The position numbers were made by a program, and so were the translations under genes. From assembly GCA_023548195.1 (NCBI GenBank), contig JAJHZJ010000221.1:3392838-3456837 (forward strand): DNA of 64,000 nt, in the 5' to 3' direction. Origin of the DNA: Bettongia penicillata ogilbyi. Its lineage: Eukaryota > Chordata > Mammalia > Diprotodontia > Potoroidae. Of this stretch, positions 33,018 through 44,350 are shown piece by piece. The notes under the pieces are model-generated. The model saw only the letters and a list, made by a program, of their open reading frames with translations. It did not search any database and was not told the DNA's origin. How positions within the stretch are numbered: position 1 is the first letter of the stretch; the number at the start of each line of letters is the position of its first letter.

Positions 33018-33165
33018 CAGTGGTGTCAAACTCAAATAGAAATGGATCCCTACAAGTTTGCATATTGATTTAGAAACTGCAAATTAACAATATTTATGTT
33101 GTATTGTATTTTTACTTATTTTGTTAAATATCTCACAAAGTCCATTTTAATCTGGGTCCTTATGC
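33018..33165 (+). mobile_element. hAT-like DNA transposon end
   Basis: Begins 'cagtggtgtcaaactcaaat', a hAT-style terminal inverted repeat, preceded by 'ctccaaag', which could be one copy of an 8-bp target duplication. The inner part is A/T-rich ('gttgtattgtatttttacttattttgtt'). The other terminus is missing or replaced by the L1-class sequence. Confidence 0.5.
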
Positions 33166-34097
33166 TGGGGAGTTTTGCTGGTATTGGCTAAATGATTTCT
33201 TTCTCTGATTGTATGTTTTGATCTTCCTCTAGTTTTATGCTTTGATCTTTCTCATCATAAGAAAATATATTTTCACCAAGAAAGTAACCATCTATAGACT
33301 TATTTGTTTCCCTTTTTGGTCATTTTCCCAGTCAATTACTTGACTTTTGAGCTCTTTGTTAAGTGGAGGGTGTACTGCCCCAAGTTTCAGGGGTTTTAGG
33401 AAACTACTATCAGAGATATCTCTAGGGACATGTAAATTCTCAGTTACTCCAAAGTGCTATGATCAAAGGAGTAGTGTTTACTCCTCTCCTGACCTGTACT
33501 GTGGTCTGTGAGCAACCACTCACACCCTTTTCTGCCCTGGAACTGCTAGTAGAATTCCCTCTCCAAAGCTGCCACCAACCCCACCATGTCAGTGCTCCTC
33601 CACACCCAAGACTGCGACCCAGGTCAGCTGCTCAATTCCTCCACTGTAGACTGAGAGCTCCAGAAGCACCCACTGTTGGCAGCAGTGGCTTCCGCTGCCC
33701 TGGAGCTGGGGTTGGGGTCAGACCATGTTCCTCTCTCACCCAGGTAAAAATAGCTTTCCCACTGACCTTTGAAGCTGTCTTTGGTGTTTGTGGATTGATA
33801 AATCTGAAAAGTGCTACAACTGCCAGTGCTGCAGCACCCTGAGGCCTACTTTAGTCCTGTCTGTGCCAGCATGACTGGGCTGCACTCTATTCTGAGCCTG
33901 GTGCAATGGATCCTTCCTATCAGTCATCCAGATTGTCTTGGGCTAGAAATCTGTTTCACTCTGTCATTTTGTGGCTTCTACTGCCTAGAATTTGTTTAGA
34001 GTCATTTTTGCAAGTATTTTGGGGGGTTTGGAGGAAGAGCTCAGGCAATGTCTTGCTTCTACTCTGATACCTTGGCTGCGCCCACCCCAACCCCAAG
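33166..34097 (-). mobile_element. L1/HAL1-class 5' end
   Basis: The minus strand starts with 'gcagccaaggtatcagag' (a decayed GCCAAGATGGCGGAG start) and continues through a GC-richer 5' UTR. It reaches the ORF1 start 'ctgggaaaatgaccaaaaag' (about 33330) and an N-terminus like that of HAL1. It stops after about 50 codons, so this is the 5' end without the rest, unusual for target-primed insertion. The 127-codon plus frame at 33459-33842 is an antisense shadow. Confidence 0.7.
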
Positions 34098-35379
34098 ACA
34101 TCACATTTTTAGTTTACATTATTCTTCCTTGGTGATGGTGTTATATGAAGTCATTCTATGAAGGGAAGAGACAAAAATCTATATTGGACAGTTCACCTTT
34201 TAGACAAATCATTTATTTATTTAATTTCTCTTTATGGAGGCCATTAGTACCTCAAATGATGTTTCTAAAAATCCCTAGAGATAAGATACTTTGACATATA
34301 AGGGTCCATATCACATTAGTATACATATGTGTTATTTTAGTGGCTTATCAGACCTAATTAAAGATAGTAGCTATCCATGAAATTAAAGGATGTGAATTTT
34401 AGATTGAGAATGGAGATGTCTACAGCTTACAAATTTTCTGATCATTGAGAGCCTGCAGTGCACCACTTAATGACAAACTTTTCTGTGATGTTCTTCACAG
34501 CATAGAAGATGATATCTCTAGCAATTGAAGCTCAGCATATAGGAGGCTGTTAGTACCCTCAAGCTTTCTGTGCCATCTTGATATCCATGCCTGGCGCATG
34601 TAGCCACTCAATAAATATTAATCAAATTGAAATGGATAGTTTATATGTGCAGTAAAACTTCTAGTTGGAGGCAAGGTTTTCATTATTCAAATTCATTTCT
34701 TCTATCTGCCAGCAATGCTTTGATGTACTTTGGATTGAGATTCAGGGAGCTAAGTCTTACCCAGGTTTCTATCCTGATAATCTTTGGAGCATCTGGTGCA
34801 TACAATTGGAAACACCAGGTTCTCCCACAGATAATATTTTGTTTCAGTAGATACAATCAACAGCAAACAACTCAGCAAAGATGGTACATCATATTCTGAG
34901 CCCTAGACAGACTGAGATTCTTAGCCTATAATATTTCCTCTTGATGGTAGTATTTTTAAAAATTCACTACATAAAAGAAAGATAATAAAAACTCTATATT
35001 TTTCCTCCTAGTCTCTGCTGTCACTCTTTCTTCCTTCTGTTTTGATTGAGGCTATCATTGCATCACTTACTGAAGATATGCAAAAATGTTTGGGGAAAGT
35101 GTTTATAGCAAAGTTGTATTGTCCTATAAACTTGCACATCTTCATAAAACTTGAATTCCCTAATATAGTTTCAATGTGAAATATTAAATGAGGAGAGGGA
35201 AAGGGCAGTGACAATCTCATTCACTGCAGATGAAAAAAAAAATGAGGACATTTTCAAAGATGGTGCTCAGTGATTTCTTTATCAGCCCCTGGGTAGCAAA
35301 GTTGAACTTAATCCAACTACATGGTAATTCAAGAAAGCCAAAGAAAAAGTCATTTCTGTTAGAGCTGTGACTTAGGATA
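34098..35379. other. Unique sequence with a short L2-like tail
   Basis: 34540-34630 ends 'gcgcatgtagccactcaataaatatt', an L2-like tail. The rest is unrecognised. Frames 34627-34899 and 34665-34850 overlap in different phases and show no domain. Confidence 0.4.
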
Positions 35380-35535
35380 GGCTTTTGGAGCTAGAAGGGA
35401 CCTAAGGAATTACCTAGTCCAAACTGTTCATTTTACGGATTAGGAAACTGAGATTTAGAAAAGTGATTTTTTCCAAGATAATTCAGTGGGAAAGAGAGGA
35501 CTAGAACTCCCTGTCTAGTGCATTTTCCTGCTAAA
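35380..35535 (-). mobile_element. MIR/CORE-SINE
   Basis: 'ggagctagaagggacctaagg', 'ttaggaaactgagatttag' and 'aggactagaactccctgtc' are reverse-complement MIR blocks. Confidence 0.75.
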
Positions 35536-37494
35536 GTAGTTTTTTAACATGTGCAACATATAAAGTAGATGTAAAATTGTCTGGGTTAATACAAACACCC
35601 AATTCTTTCATCAGGCCCTGTTTTATCACACAACTGAGTCTTTTTTGTCTTCTTGAGAGGAAACAGAAAAGATATATGACCTCTATAATTGTAGGTAATT
35701 CAAATGTTGAAAGCAAATTATCTTCCTGACTCCTAAAAGAACTCAAGTAAGAAAACGGGGAAGAATAATCAGAAGACAGCACTGTAACTAAGATGAGATG
35801 ACTGGAACTTTGCCCCAGAGCAATGACATTTATGGGGTCATGCTTCCTTCTCCCAGAATACTGACAGCTGGGGGGAATGTGCTTCTTCCTGCGATCATTT
35901 ACACATGCCTCACAGTCTTCTGCTGGTCCTGTACCACCCAGCAACTCCTCTCCCCACCAGATATGCCCCTATCATCCCCTGTCTTGGACTACTCTTCCAA
36001 GAGGATTCTATCACCGTTATAACCATCTCCAGGACTGATTTTCCCCAATATTATATTGGGGCATTCATGAGTCTCTGTCTCCTCCCCCCATTAACCCCCA
36101 TATCTTGAAATTTTCACTTATAGCTCAGAGGATGAACATTCCATATTAGGAGAATGGGTTTCAATAAATATCTATTCATTTGCTTGTGAAGTGAAAGTCC
36201 TGAATGTTTCACATTGAAACTTACCAGCTCCACTTTGCAAACTGGACTTTTTAGGAGTTGTGCCACATCTCTGGTAGTAGAGGCCAGTTTAGATTCAGCT
36301 CCAACGATGACAGGGTGAACTCTTGACTTGGCAAGACTGAAGAGGCTCGTTCACAATAACCTTTCCAACTCCTGTTAGGACGCCCTCTCACACTGATCCC
36401 CTTGAAGTTTTAACTTCATAGAACACCCCAATGTGGTGATTCCACTAGCTACAGTCAGAATAAGTCCCTGACCCAGTGGTCATGTCCAGGACAATAACTC
36501 CTCTCAGAAGGCCAAACCCATAGATAGGGGCCAAACAAAGTACGTCTGTGTTAAAGTTGTTTCATAGAATACTGACGTGCAATTCACCAACCAGGGGGAG
36601 TGGGAGTAGGGGTGGGAGAGCACATATAGAGAATAAAGAACAAAACTTGAATCTCAGACACAAAGTTCAAGTATGTCTAAAAAAAGAAATTTGGGCCAAG
36701 GGTGCAAAGATCTATCTAACAAGATAGGCTCTGATACTTGGGCAGAGTAGGAAAAGAAAGTACTATTATGTAGAAGCCTAAATGTGATAGATATGGTTGT
36801 GGTAGTGGATATTCCAACTTCTGTGTAACTGAGCTTCTGTAGCACCTCTTTTTGTTTCTTTCCTTGGATGCTTCTTAGGGTTTGGGTGGCTTGGAGATCA
36901 ACCTCAGAAAAAGGTTCATAGGTTAAGACTAGAGCTCTACCAGTGATCATGCCATAGGATGAAAATTCTTTGGAGAGTAATGCACCAAAGGTCAAGGAAA
37001 AGGAAAATCCTCTTGGTGGGGGCCAGGGGAATGGGCATGTCTGGGAAAGTTTGATAAAAATGGCCTGAAGCTAAGGAAGGAGAAATTCACATTCAATATT
37101 TAGAGAGGGTTCTCAACAATAAACTATTTATGAGGAGTTTCAAAGATGGGACAGAAGAAAATATGAATGAGAACCATGTAGGGAATATGCTGAAAGCAGA
37201 CAGACCAGACAGAGTGAGACAAATAGACTTCTGCCCTTTCTTTCCCTACAATTCCATAAAAAATGTATGCTTTGGGGTCTCTTGATGTACAAATCAACTG
37301 AAGAAAATGGAAAGAGATATTTTCTGGCATGTTAAGTTGCACATGTAACATAGCTGGAAGAATGTTTTGATTTGATAATGATTCTGTTATTAAAACACAT
37401 CCCTGATGAAATGATAGATCTGAATAGCAGAAACTTTCCAAGATGCAAATGAAATAGTGTTGGCAACTAGATTTCAATATATCAAAAGATCTGA
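35536..37494. other. Unique sequence, no gene supported
   Basis: Minus frames at 35531-35944 (137 codons), 36654-36995 (113) and 37124-37477 (117) are among the longer ones in the window. None shows a recognised domain, and the first begins inside a MIR. They look like chance. Confidence 0.4.
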
Positions 37495-37889
37495 GATCTC
37501 CCTGAGGTCAGCACTCCTTCCACTGATATAGAACATAGGCAGACTCTCCAGGCCATAGATGTCCCTGAAATTAATCACATGAGAGCCAGGCTTTTGGCAA
37601 TGGTCTTGTCCACACTTGGTTGGGACTGGAGCTAGTCTCCCAATTAGGCTAGGTTCCTACTTGAACCTTTTCCAAGCTTGGTAAAACTGACAGAGCTTGT
37701 GCTTCTCTGGCATAGATTTCATAAACCCAGGGTCATCTCTGAACCATAATTAGGAATTTCCCTAGTGAAGGTTCAGAGATTTAGGATCATGGCTATAGCT
37801 TAAAGAGAATCTTTCAGATCATCTAACAGCAACAATGACAACAAATCCAAGTCACTCATTTCACAAAGGATTGAGATGATACAAAGCAT

Positions 37890-38100
37890 AGAATGATGGG
37901 TTGAGAGCCAGACGCTGCCCCCCACCTGAAAACACTGATTCCAACTTTTTCATTTTACAGAGGAAGAAACCAAATCATAGAAGGATAAGTTACTTGCCCA
38001 AGGTCACACAGTTGGTAGGTACCATTGGAGGGATTTGAGGCCAAGTCCTCCAACTCCAGAGTCAGTGTTCTCTCCACTATATCATGCTGCTGAAACTCCT
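37890..38100 (-). mobile_element. MIR/CORE-SINE
   Basis: 'acttgcccaaggtcacacagttgg' and 'ctccaactccagagtcagtg' on the plus strand are antisense MIR. A smaller antisense scrap lies at about 37495-37545. Confidence 0.8.
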
Positions 38101-38514
38101 TAATCTGCCTAAAATCAGAGTTTTTTCTACTTACAGATAGGTCCTGATTAGTGCAGATAACAAATCCCTACAAAATGTTCATATTATTCAAATTCACATC
38201 ATACATTTCCATTGGACTGGAACCAAATACCATATTTTTAGTATAATTATAGTAAGAATAGTACAAATCTCAATGATGCTACCACCTCATAGGAACTCTT
38301 TACTCTCACTCATCAGGCCTAGCTATAATCATTCTCTCCACTAATAAGTAGAGTGTTAAATGCCCATGTTGAACCCTGGATTAAACTCTAAATAACATAG
38401 CACATAATATATAAACTTAAGACAAATGAAAGTGCTTATTTACTGCTTACTAGTTAAGTATCATTTCTTTTTATGAACATATTTGAGACGTTGGAGCATA
38501 AGATCTTCCTTTTT
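38101..38514. other. Unique sequence
   Basis: AT-rich; nothing recognised. Confidence 0.4.
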
Positions 38515-39085
38515 AACTATGTATTTAATTTTTTTACATTCATTTAAAAATTTTTCAGTTCCAAATCCTCTCCCTCTGACTATACTCAACCCCACCTATT
38601 GAAAAAGGAAACAATATGATACTTATTATACCTGTGAAGTCATGCAAAACATATTTCCATATTAGCCATGTTGCAAAAAAAGGAAAGAAAGATAAAGAAA
38701 GTGAAAAAAATGCTTCATTCTGCATCCAGAGCTCATTAGTTGTCTCTCTGAAGGTAGATAGCATTTTTCATCATGAGTCCTTTGAACTTGTTATGAATCA
38801 TTGAATTGGTTTGAATAGCTAAGTTACAGGTGGTCATCATTAAAATATTGCTATCACTGTATAGTATGTTTTACTGTATAATATGCTATCACTGTATAGT
38901 ATGTTCTGTTAATTTCATTTCGTATCAGTTTACATAGTTCTTCCCAGGTTTTTCTGAAATCATACCCCTTTTTATTCCTTATTGCACAATACATACAAGT
39001 CTTCCTGTCATTATTTAGAGATACCTCTATCTCTGAGTCAGATACAAGTGAGTAACATTCAACTCTGTTATCTGTCATCCTATTT
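38515..39085 (-). mobile_element. L1 3' end
   Basis: Same L1 3' end as at 16735: 'gaaggtagatagcatttttcatcatgagtcctttg' and 'cccaggtttttctgaaatcatac'. It contains a 21-bp direct repeat at 38850-38870 and 38885-38905 ('gctatcactgtatagtatgt'). Confidence 0.75.
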
Positions 39086-39474
39086 TTCCTAGTTGCCTTA
39101 GTATCTTGCTACATTCTCTTCAGCCTTTTATGTTTCAATCAAAACATTGTTTTCTCAGACCTCCGTGAGATGAAGTCCGTCTTCATCCCCTGATTTCATA
39201 CCTATTTGAAGGTCATACCATGGGCATACAATAGGCTCTATTTCATTCCAACATCATTATCCAACATCAGAAAGAACCTCCTCCAGAAAGCCTTCTAAAC
39301 TTAATAAAATGAGAAATATATACTACTAACCAGAGCTGTTCCTTGGGAAAACTGTGAAGTACAATAATATGTGTTCTTCAGTCTCTCCTTTCTGAGTTCC
39401 CATCTCCTCTTTCAGCTTCTAACCCTTTCCATATAGAGTTCATTTTAACTATGATTTATGAATCATAATGTGTA

Positions 39475-39990
39475 AGGAGAACCTGGGAAAGATACAAAGA
39501 TGAAAAATGGCATTGTCTCTGCCTTCATGGAGCTTAGGGGGTGGAAGATAAAGGAGCGTAAATAATGGTAATGTAAGGTAAAATGTGAGAGAACACAAAC
39601 TGAGGACAGACCTTAGGGAGGGAGGAAGTAATCAATTTTAAGGCAGGAGTATCTAGGAGAGATGGTATCTGAGTTAGATCTGGAAGGAAAAGAATGACTG
39701 AAATGATGGGGGAAGTGTCTGTTCTGGACACAAAGACCACCCAAACAAGTTAAGAGGGGCAGGAGAAAATGAGACAAGGAAAACTAGAAGATGATGAGTA
39801 GTTCATATCACTTGGAGTACAGGATGTCTGAAATACCCCATTACAGTATTCTCTAAGAATTGGGACTGTGTCTTTCTTTATATTTCTGTCCCTGGTGCCT
39901 AGCACAGTGTTTTACTTTGACTTATCCTGTAGGCAACCAGAAGCTACAGCAGGCCTTTGAACAGGGGTGTGATGATACAAGTGATATGTT
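39475..39990 (+). mobile_element. L2 LINE fragments
   Basis: 'ctctgccttcatggagcttag' opens an L2 3' segment. 'gggactgtgtctttctttatatttc' and 'gcctagcacagtg' belong to the terminal part. Confidence 0.6.
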
Positions 39991-39994
39991 TATA

Positions 39995-40640
39995 TCAAAT
40001 TTATTTATTTTTCAGTTCTTAACATTCACTTCCACAAGAATTTGAATTCAAAATATTCTCCCTATTTCTCCTCATCCCCCACCCCAGGACAGCATGCACC
40101 CCATCCACCCCTTCCTCCAGTCTGTCCTCCCTTCTATTACCCACACTTCTTCCATTCCTCTTTCCCCTCTATTTTCCTGTAAGACAAAATAGATTTCTAT
40201 ACTCCTTTGCCTGTATAGCTTAATTTCCAGTTGCATACTAAAATAATTTTTAACATTCATTCTTAAAGCTTTGAGTTCCATATTCTCTCCCTCTCCCTCC
40301 CCACCCATTCTCATTGAGAAAACAAGCAATTCAGTATAGGTCATACATGTGTAACAATGCAAAGCACCTCCATAGTAGTTATGTCATAGAAGACTAACCA
40401 CAATTCCCTCTGTCCTATCCTGCCCTTCATTTATTCCGTTCTCTTCCTTGACACAATAGTGTTTGCTTCTGATTATCCTTTTCCCCAATTTTCTGTCCTT
40501 TCTATTATCTTCCCTCTTCTATCCCCTTCCCCCTTGCCTCCCTGCAAGGTAAAATAGATTTCCATATCCAATTGAGAGTGTGTTATTCCCTTCTTAAGCC
40601 AGATCCCAGGAGAGTAAGGCTAAATTATTCCCTTTCTTTT
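39995..40640 (-). mobile_element. L1-class 3' ends, decayed
   Basis: Two consecutive pyrimidine-rich L1 3' UTR-like stretches on the minus strand. One starts at about 40002 ('tttatttatttttcagttcttaacattc') and one at about 40240 ('aataatttttaacattcattctt'). Confidence 0.6.
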
Positions 40641-41370
40641 CTTCCCCTACTTCCCCTCCATTGTAAAAGCTAGTGACATGTTTAGAACCATGTGTTAGCC
40701 ATATTGCTTTGAGAGGGAGAAGCAGGAAGTAGTATAGCGAGTCCCTTCTCCCCATCCCTACTTGCCACAGCTCCTCTGTAAGGATCTAGAAAACACATGA
40801 AACTTAACCTTGGTTGGAAAATTCAAGGAAATAAATCACAGTAAGTCATTTTCCCAACCCTGGTCAGCATTGATTCCTATGCTATACAGAGATCTGCAGA
40901 CCAGGGGCAGCGTCTGACCAGGCACACATCCTACAAAGCACTGACAAGGAGAGGCTGTTTGACAGGGTAAAAGGAGGTTCCAGACTCAGCATAGACTTAT
41001 ACTTGTGTAAACTGCAGGACAGGTGCCACTTCCATCTCTATCACTTCCTACCCAATTTTGGGTCATAGATCCAAGGTGAATTGAATAGACGACCTGCACT
41101 GAGGTGGTGTTAGAGAAATGGTCCCATGACCTAAGCTGTATGCCTAATAGGGAACAGCTGGGTGCCTTGGACCCCAGGAGTCATATTGGGTCTCAGTTCT
41201 AACATCTGGTCCAGTCTGAAGCCTGTAGAGGAAGAAGCGGGACAGAAAGTCTAGACCAAAAGAAGGTGTGTCATGGTTCTATCACTCTGAACCAGCTTTT
41301 CATCTGGCTGACAGTGGCTAAGACTGGAAACAGTCCACCAAATCTCCCAACCAGAGACAACAGGAATGTA

Positions 41371-41746
41371 GTGCAGACCCAAAGCCAGGTCAAGAACCTG
41401 TCCAGAATCAGACCACTTTGAGAACACTGAAAACTTGCAATTCCCCAGTCTGAGCTGATCCTAAAATCTTAGAATAACATAACACTTCAAGAAGTCAGCC
41501 AAAGGATCCAAAAAGACAAAGGCTCAAGCAAGAAAATGCCCCTAGGAGTGTGCAGATTCTAGCCCTAACATAAAATCCAATCAGAACATGAGCTGAGAGA
41601 AGGAGCAAACAAGCAAAAAAGAACCCTGCCATATACAACTACTATGGTGTCAGCGATGCTCAAGACAAAAGCAAAGCCTCAAAGAAAAGCACAACTTGGG
41701 CACAAATTCAACAGGAATTCCTTGAACAGATGAAGCAAAAATTAAG
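41371..41746 (+). repeat. Donor of 376-bp local duplication
   Basis: Repeated at 42744-43119 with a constant 1373-bp offset, no indels and 5 substitutions (98.7% identity). It spans the old element's late 5' UTR and ORF1 start. Confidence 0.95.
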
Positions 41747-41908
41747 ACATTTTTTCATAAATTAAATGAGAGTGCTATAGGAAAAAATGGAAAAGAAAGA
41801 AGAGCTATGGAAAAAAATTAATGGAAAGGGAATTAATAGCCTAATACAGGAATTATAAGACCCTGCCCAAACAACAAATTGACTGCCTATTAGAATAAAG
41901 TAAATAGA

Positions 41909-42172
41909 AGCTAGGTGGTGAAGTGGATATAGAGTGTCGTGCCTGAAAGAGTCATCTTCCTGAGTTCAAATCTGGCCTCAGACATTTACTGACTATGTGA
42001 CCCTGGGCAAGTCACTTAATCCTGTTTGCCTCAGTTTCCTCATCTGTAAAATGAGCAGGAGAAGGAAATGACAGACCACTCCAGTATCTTACCAAATATC
42101 TTTATCCAAGTATCTTTACCAAGAATACTCCAAATGGAGTCACAAAAAAGTCAGAAATGACTGAACAAGAAT
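41909..42172 (+). mobile_element. Marsupial tRNA-derived SINE
   Basis: 'gctaggtggtgaagtggata', 'gagttcaaatctggcctcagacatttac', 'ctcagtttcctcatctgtaaaatgagc', 'ggtcacaaaaaagtcagaaatgac'. It contains an internal partial repeat of 'gtatcttaccaa...'. Inserted in the old HAL1. Confidence 0.85.
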
Positions 42173-42351
42173 ATCATATATCAAGAAATCATAAAAGAAA
42201 CCTTGAGATCTCTTAGAAACAGTGGTCAAAGTGGAAATGGAAAGAATCTACTGGTTACCTACTAAAAAAAAAAACACAAAATGAAAACTCTCATGATATT
42301 ACTACCAAAATCTAGAGCTTCCAGGTTAAAACAAACAGAAACAAAACTAGC

Positions 42352-42555
42352 AAGCAGGTAGGTGGCTCAGTGGATAGAGCACTGAGCCTAGAGTCAGAAA
42401 GACCTGAGTTGAAATTCAGCCTCAGACACTTACTAGCTGTGCAACCCTCGGCAAGTCACTTAACCTCTACTTGACTTAATCTACTGAAGACTGAAATGGC
42501 AAACACTCTAGTATCTTTGACAAGAAAACTCCATGGAGTCACAAATAGTTGGATG
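42352..42555 (+). mobile_element. Marsupial tRNA-derived SINE
   Basis: 'aggtaggtggctcagtggatagagcactg' to 'ggagtcacaaatagttggatg'. A second insertion in the old HAL1. Confidence 0.85.
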
Positions 42556-42743
42556 TAAATATATAGCAAGAAGAACAGAAAGAATTCAAGTACCAAGGGG
42601 CCACGGCTAGAATTAGACATACGTCAGCAGCCACTATTACAAAGAAGCACAGATCTTGGGCTATGATATACCAGAAGGCAAAGGAGAGAAGTTTACACCA
42701 AATAATAACTTACCCAGAAAATTCATTATAATTCTATATTCTT

Positions 42744-43340
42744 GTGCAGACCCAAAGCCAGGTCAAGAACCTGTCCAGAATCAGACCACTTTGAGAACAC
42801 TGAAAACTTGCAATTCCCCAGTCTGAGCTGATCCTAAAATCTTAGAATAACATAACACTTCAAGAAGTCAGCCAAAAGATCCAAAAAGACAAAGGCTAAA
42901 GCAAGAAAATACCCCTAGGAGTGTGCAGATTCTAGCCCTAACATAAAATCCAATCAGAACATGAGCTGAGAGAAGGAGCAAACAAGCAAAAAAGAACCCT
43001 GCCATATACAACTACTACAGTGTCAGCGATGCTCAAGACAAAAGCAAAGCCTCAAAGAAAAGCACAACTTGGGCACAAATTCAACAGGAATTCCTTGAAC
43101 AGATGAAGCAAAAATTAAGCACTAACTGGGCGGATCTAGGCGAGAGTGGACAGGAATCTCAGAAGTCAAGTAACTGGCTGGGAAAATGCCGAGAAAAGGG
43201 AAGAAAAATAAGACTATAGAAAGCTACTTTGATGGGGTACAGATGTTCCCACCTTTCAATTGTGATGACGAGGAACTACTCTTACCATCAGGGAAAGACG
43301 TGGAGGTCGGGGCCTCTGTATCCCAGACATCCCAGGTGGA
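42744..43340 (+). repeat. Composite templated insertion
   Basis: 42744-43119 copies 41371-41746. 43117-43340 copies 44282-44505 (offset 1165, 2 substitutions, no indels). 'aag' is shared by both sources at the join. The insert separates 42743 from 43341, which are adjacent in the coding order of the old ORF1. The second piece carries the start codon and first 50 or so codons of the younger HAL1 ORF1, then hits TAA at 43341-43343. Mechanism is inferred: replication-based template switching, or an assembly error. Confidence 0.85.
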
Positions 43341-43343
43341 GTA

Positions 43344-43433
43344 AAATTGACCTTTAATAAAATAGAGGACTCTTGAGAATTCCTGATGAAAAGACTAGAG
43401 CCATATAGAAACTTTGAAGTACAAACACAGGAG
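43344..43433 (+). pseudogene. Old HAL1 ORF1, last codons
   Basis: Reads LTFNKIEDS, a stop, then EFLMKRLEPYRNFEVQTQE and a terminal stop. This aligns with WSFNETEDFQAFLMKRPELK and the QTQE end of HAL1 copy 2 and marks the right side of the composite insertion. Confidence 0.7.
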
Positions 43434-43641
43434 TGATGACAAACATTAAAAGGTAAACACGAAGTCCCTTAGTCATAAGAGACTAAAGAAGAATAAACTG
43501 TTTATGTTCTAATATGGGAAGATTATTTATGTTTTCCCTTTGCACTTTGTCATGATAAAGACTCATAGAGGGAATCTAATTACTCAAAAGAACTGGAAGT
43601 TTTGTATTTCTTGATAATCTTTTTCAAAAAATGGAGGGGGC

Positions 43642-43675
43642 GTGGAGCCAAGATGGGGGGGTGGAGCCAAGATGG
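43642..43675 (+). promoter_or_regulatory. Duplicated 5'-terminal YY1-type motif
   Basis: 'gtggagccaagatgg' occurs at 43642-43656 and again at 43661-43675 (period 19). CAAGATGG is the YY1 core known to set the start site of L1 transcription. The second copy has the better 'ccaagatggcgg' form. Copy 1 of HAL1 has a single motif at 29910-29918. Confidence 0.65.
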
Positions 43676-44079
43676 CGGAGTAGAAAGACTAAAGTATGCT
43701 AGCTCCGAACCCACAGCCCATATGTTTCCTGCAAGAAGAACTCCCCACAAATTCTGGAGCACAGTGGAAAAGATTTCCGTTCCAGAGAGCCCTGGAGAGC
43801 TGTCCCCAGGGGTCCATTGCACCCCGGAAAGTGGAGTTCACCCTTGTGCTGCCCTGGCCACGCAGCCCCAGAGGAGCACATCTGAGAAGGCTTCAGGGAC
43901 GGAATCTCTGGTGGCCAGGAAGGTCCCTCCACCCACAGATGCTACAGGTCAGTGAGAGAGACATCTGGGCTGGCCGAGAGGGGAGCGGGGTGTCTCCATG
44001 ACTCAGACCCCCTCAGGAGGCAGCGGCAGAGGCAGCTGCAGTGGCCTGGGACTCCCAGAGCAGCAGGCAGAAGTTCAAG

Positions 44080-44223
44080 TCTCTGCATAAACCCCCTGAG
44101 GGAACTGAGCCTGTGAGACGGCCCTACCCCCACCCGCTCCATTACTGGAGGTCTCTGCATAAAGCCCCTGAGGGAACTGAGCCTGGGAGGTGGCCCTGCC
44201 CCCACCCAAGCACCAGAACTTAA
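44080..44223 (+). repeat. 72-bp tandem repeat in HAL1 5' UTR
   Basis: 'tctctgcataaa-cccctgagggaactgagcctg' begins at 44080 and again at 44152. The first 57 or so bases of the unit are well conserved between the two. HAL1 copy 1 has this block once (about 30294-30350), so the duplication belongs to this copy or its source lineage. Confidence 0.85.
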
Positions 44224-44350
44224 GCTCACATTGAATAGCAGCCGCTCCCATGGAGGAAAGCCCATTTGAATCTCAGACCCCAAGCACTAACTGGGTGGAT
44301 CTAGGCGGGAGTGGACAGGAATCTCAGAAGTCAAGTAACTGGCTGGGAAA

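Larger units (their letters stand above)
40690..43640 (+). mobile_element. Old HAL1-like element, multiply interrupted
   Basis: A long 5' UTR ('gaagcaggaagtagtatagc' onward) leads into an ORF1 N-terminal part near 41640-41890. The reading there, around IQQEFLEQMKQKL and KINGKGINSLIQEL, is a coiled coil unlike that of the younger HAL1. The C-terminal part is at 42570-42743 (near ATARIRHTSAATITKKHR), and the last coding stretch is 43344-43433, ending FEVQTQE. It is broken by SINEs at 41909 and 42352, by the composite insert at 42744, and by HAL1 copy 2 in its 3' UTR. That 3' UTR seems to resume at 46521. No reverse-transcriptase segment is seen. The 5' edge is uncertain. Confidence 0.65.

Noticed and set aside
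33459..33842. 127-codon frame with Pro/Ala/Arg-rich protein
   Set aside because: It is antisense to an L1-class 5' UTR, which is GC-richer and stop-poor.
35531..35944. 137-codon minus-strand frame as a gene
   Set aside because: No domain, it ends within a MIR-adjacent region, and the composition looks random.
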